Source: Rhodoferax sp. (GTDB lineage Bacteria > Pseudomonadota > Gammaproteobacteria > Burkholderiales > Burkholderiaceae_C). Taken from it: a DNA stretch of 5,564 bases. Shown piece after piece: positions 5,092 to 5,564 of this stretch. The stretch's first letter is position 1. Every line of letters begins with the position of its first letter. The stretch is from NCBI GenBank assembly GCA_026785765.1, contig JAJAZK010000085.1, positions 1-5,564 on the forward strand, given 5' to 3'. Both the position numbers and the translations under genes were made by a program. The notes beneath the pieces were generated by a model. That model saw nothing but the letters and a program-made list of their open reading frames with translations. It had not been told where the DNA came from and did no database searches.

Positions 5092-5564
5092 ATGACCACC
5101 AGCAACACCGCACCCGCATCGATCACGCTTGAGGAAAGCGCCACCTTCGACCGCAAGACCATCGACTACATCCAGCGCGCGGCCGCCAGCGGGCTGTACG
5201 AGATCCGCGGCTTGGGTGCCAAGCGGCGGGTGCCGCATTTCGATGATCTGCTGTTCCTTGGCGCGTCGCTGTCGCGCTACCCGCTGGAAGGCTACCGCGA
5301 GAAATGCAGCAGCAAGACGGTGCTGGGCACGCGCTTCGCCAAGAAGCCGGTGGAACTGGAGATGCCCATCACCATCGCCGGCATGAGCTTCGGTGCCCTC
5401 TCGGCCAATGTGAAGGAGGCGCTGGGCCGCGCCGCCACCGAGGTTGGCACCTCCACCACCACCGGCGACGGTGGCATGACGCGCGAAGAGCGCGATTCGT
5501 CCAAGGTGCTGGTCTACCAGTGCCTGCCGTCGCGCTACGGCTTCAACCCGGACGACGTGCGCCG
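5092..5564 (+). CDS. glxD: GlxD/MgsC: FMN-binding glutamate synthase-like subunit (partial, C-terminus off the right edge)
   Basis: 157 complete codons are visible of a protein that in this family has about 440 residues. After an N-terminal segment with AASGLYEIRGLGAKRRVPHF (31-50) and DDLLFLGASLSRYPLEGY, it enters the TIM barrel of the glutamate synthase large subunit at MPITIAGMSFGALSANVKEA (91-110). This is followed by GTSTTTGDGGMTREERD (119-135). GMSFGALS and the TGDGG loop are hallmarks of the FMN-binding domain, where 2-oxoglutarate is aminated (or methylaminated, in MgsC). The iron-sulfur cysteines and the rest of the FMN site would lie beyond the edge. The start is 2 bp after the glxC stop, with AGGA (5079-5082) 9 nt upstream inside the end of glxC, so the genes are translationally linked. 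No separate GltD-like electron-donor subunit is visible in the window. Confidence 0.93.
   Translation, partial: MTTSNTAPASITLEESATFDRKTIDYIQRAAASGLYEIRGLGAKRRVPHFDDLLFLGASLSRYPLEGYREKCSSKTVLGTRFAKKPVELEMPITIAGMSFGALSANVKEALGRAATEVGTSTTTGDGGMTREERDSSKVLVYQCLPSRYGFNPDDVR

Noticed and set aside
4397..5119. A 240-codon minus-strand open frame opposite glxC.
   Set aside because: glxC is an unmistakable beta-helix protein; the antisense translation has low complexity and no family resemblance.

Overview
The window is a G+C-rich stretch of bacterial chromosome with tightly packed genes and strong G/C preference at third codon positions. The set of gene families (XRE-cupin regulator, type III glutamine synthetase, split glutamate synthase-like GlxBCD, a half-size nitrile hydratase beta-like protein, a DapA-family lyase) suggests a proteobacterium, most likely a betaproteobacterium of the Burkholderiales. 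That placement is inferred from gene content and composition and has not been tested by a search.

Layout: two divergent operons share one control region. The left, minus-strand operon runs from about 1635 down through the left edge. Its order is an XRE-family helix-turn-helix/cupin regulator (1635-997), a short protein like the N-terminal half of nitrile hydratase beta or thiocyanate hydrolase (1010-654, overlapping the regulator by 14 bp), and a DapA/N-acetylneuraminate lyase-family enzyme (640 to the edge, C-terminus missing). The right, plus-strand operon starts from a good sigma70-type promoter (TTGACA-N17-TAGACT, 1731-1759). It encodes a type III glutamine synthetase/gamma-glutamylmethylamide synthetase (2049-3383) and then three proteins that each match one domain of the glutamate synthase large subunit: GlxB/MgsA (glutaminase, 3402-4310), GlxC/MgsB (beta-helix, 4391-5089) and GlxD/MgsC (FMN barrel, from 5092, cut by the right edge).

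The control region (1636-2048) holds two palindromes that could be operators: a perfect 17-bp one at 1696-1712 and an imperfect 23-bp one at 1670-1692. It also holds a broken N-terminal piece of an FAD-dependent oxidoreductase of the sarcosine oxidase/N-methylglutamate dehydrogenase type (1796-1987), which lies in the untranslated leader of the synthetase gene.

How the genes may work together: the right operon matches the gmaS-mgsABC part of the N-methylglutamate route for methylamine use, or equally the rhizobial glnT-glxBCD set for nitrogen assimilation. Sequence alone does not decide between them. The flavoprotein remnant recalls the missing dehydrogenase of that route. The left operon may release or process a nitrogen compound, with the regulator between the two operons coordinating both; this is inference.

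The most unusual local structure is a G+C-rich insert of about 79 bp between glxB and glxC. It is bounded by near-identical copies of the glxC start region. It appears to have separated glxC from its ribosome binding site and created a 25-codon leader reading frame. No tRNA, rRNA, CRISPR, insertion sequence or clear terminator was seen.
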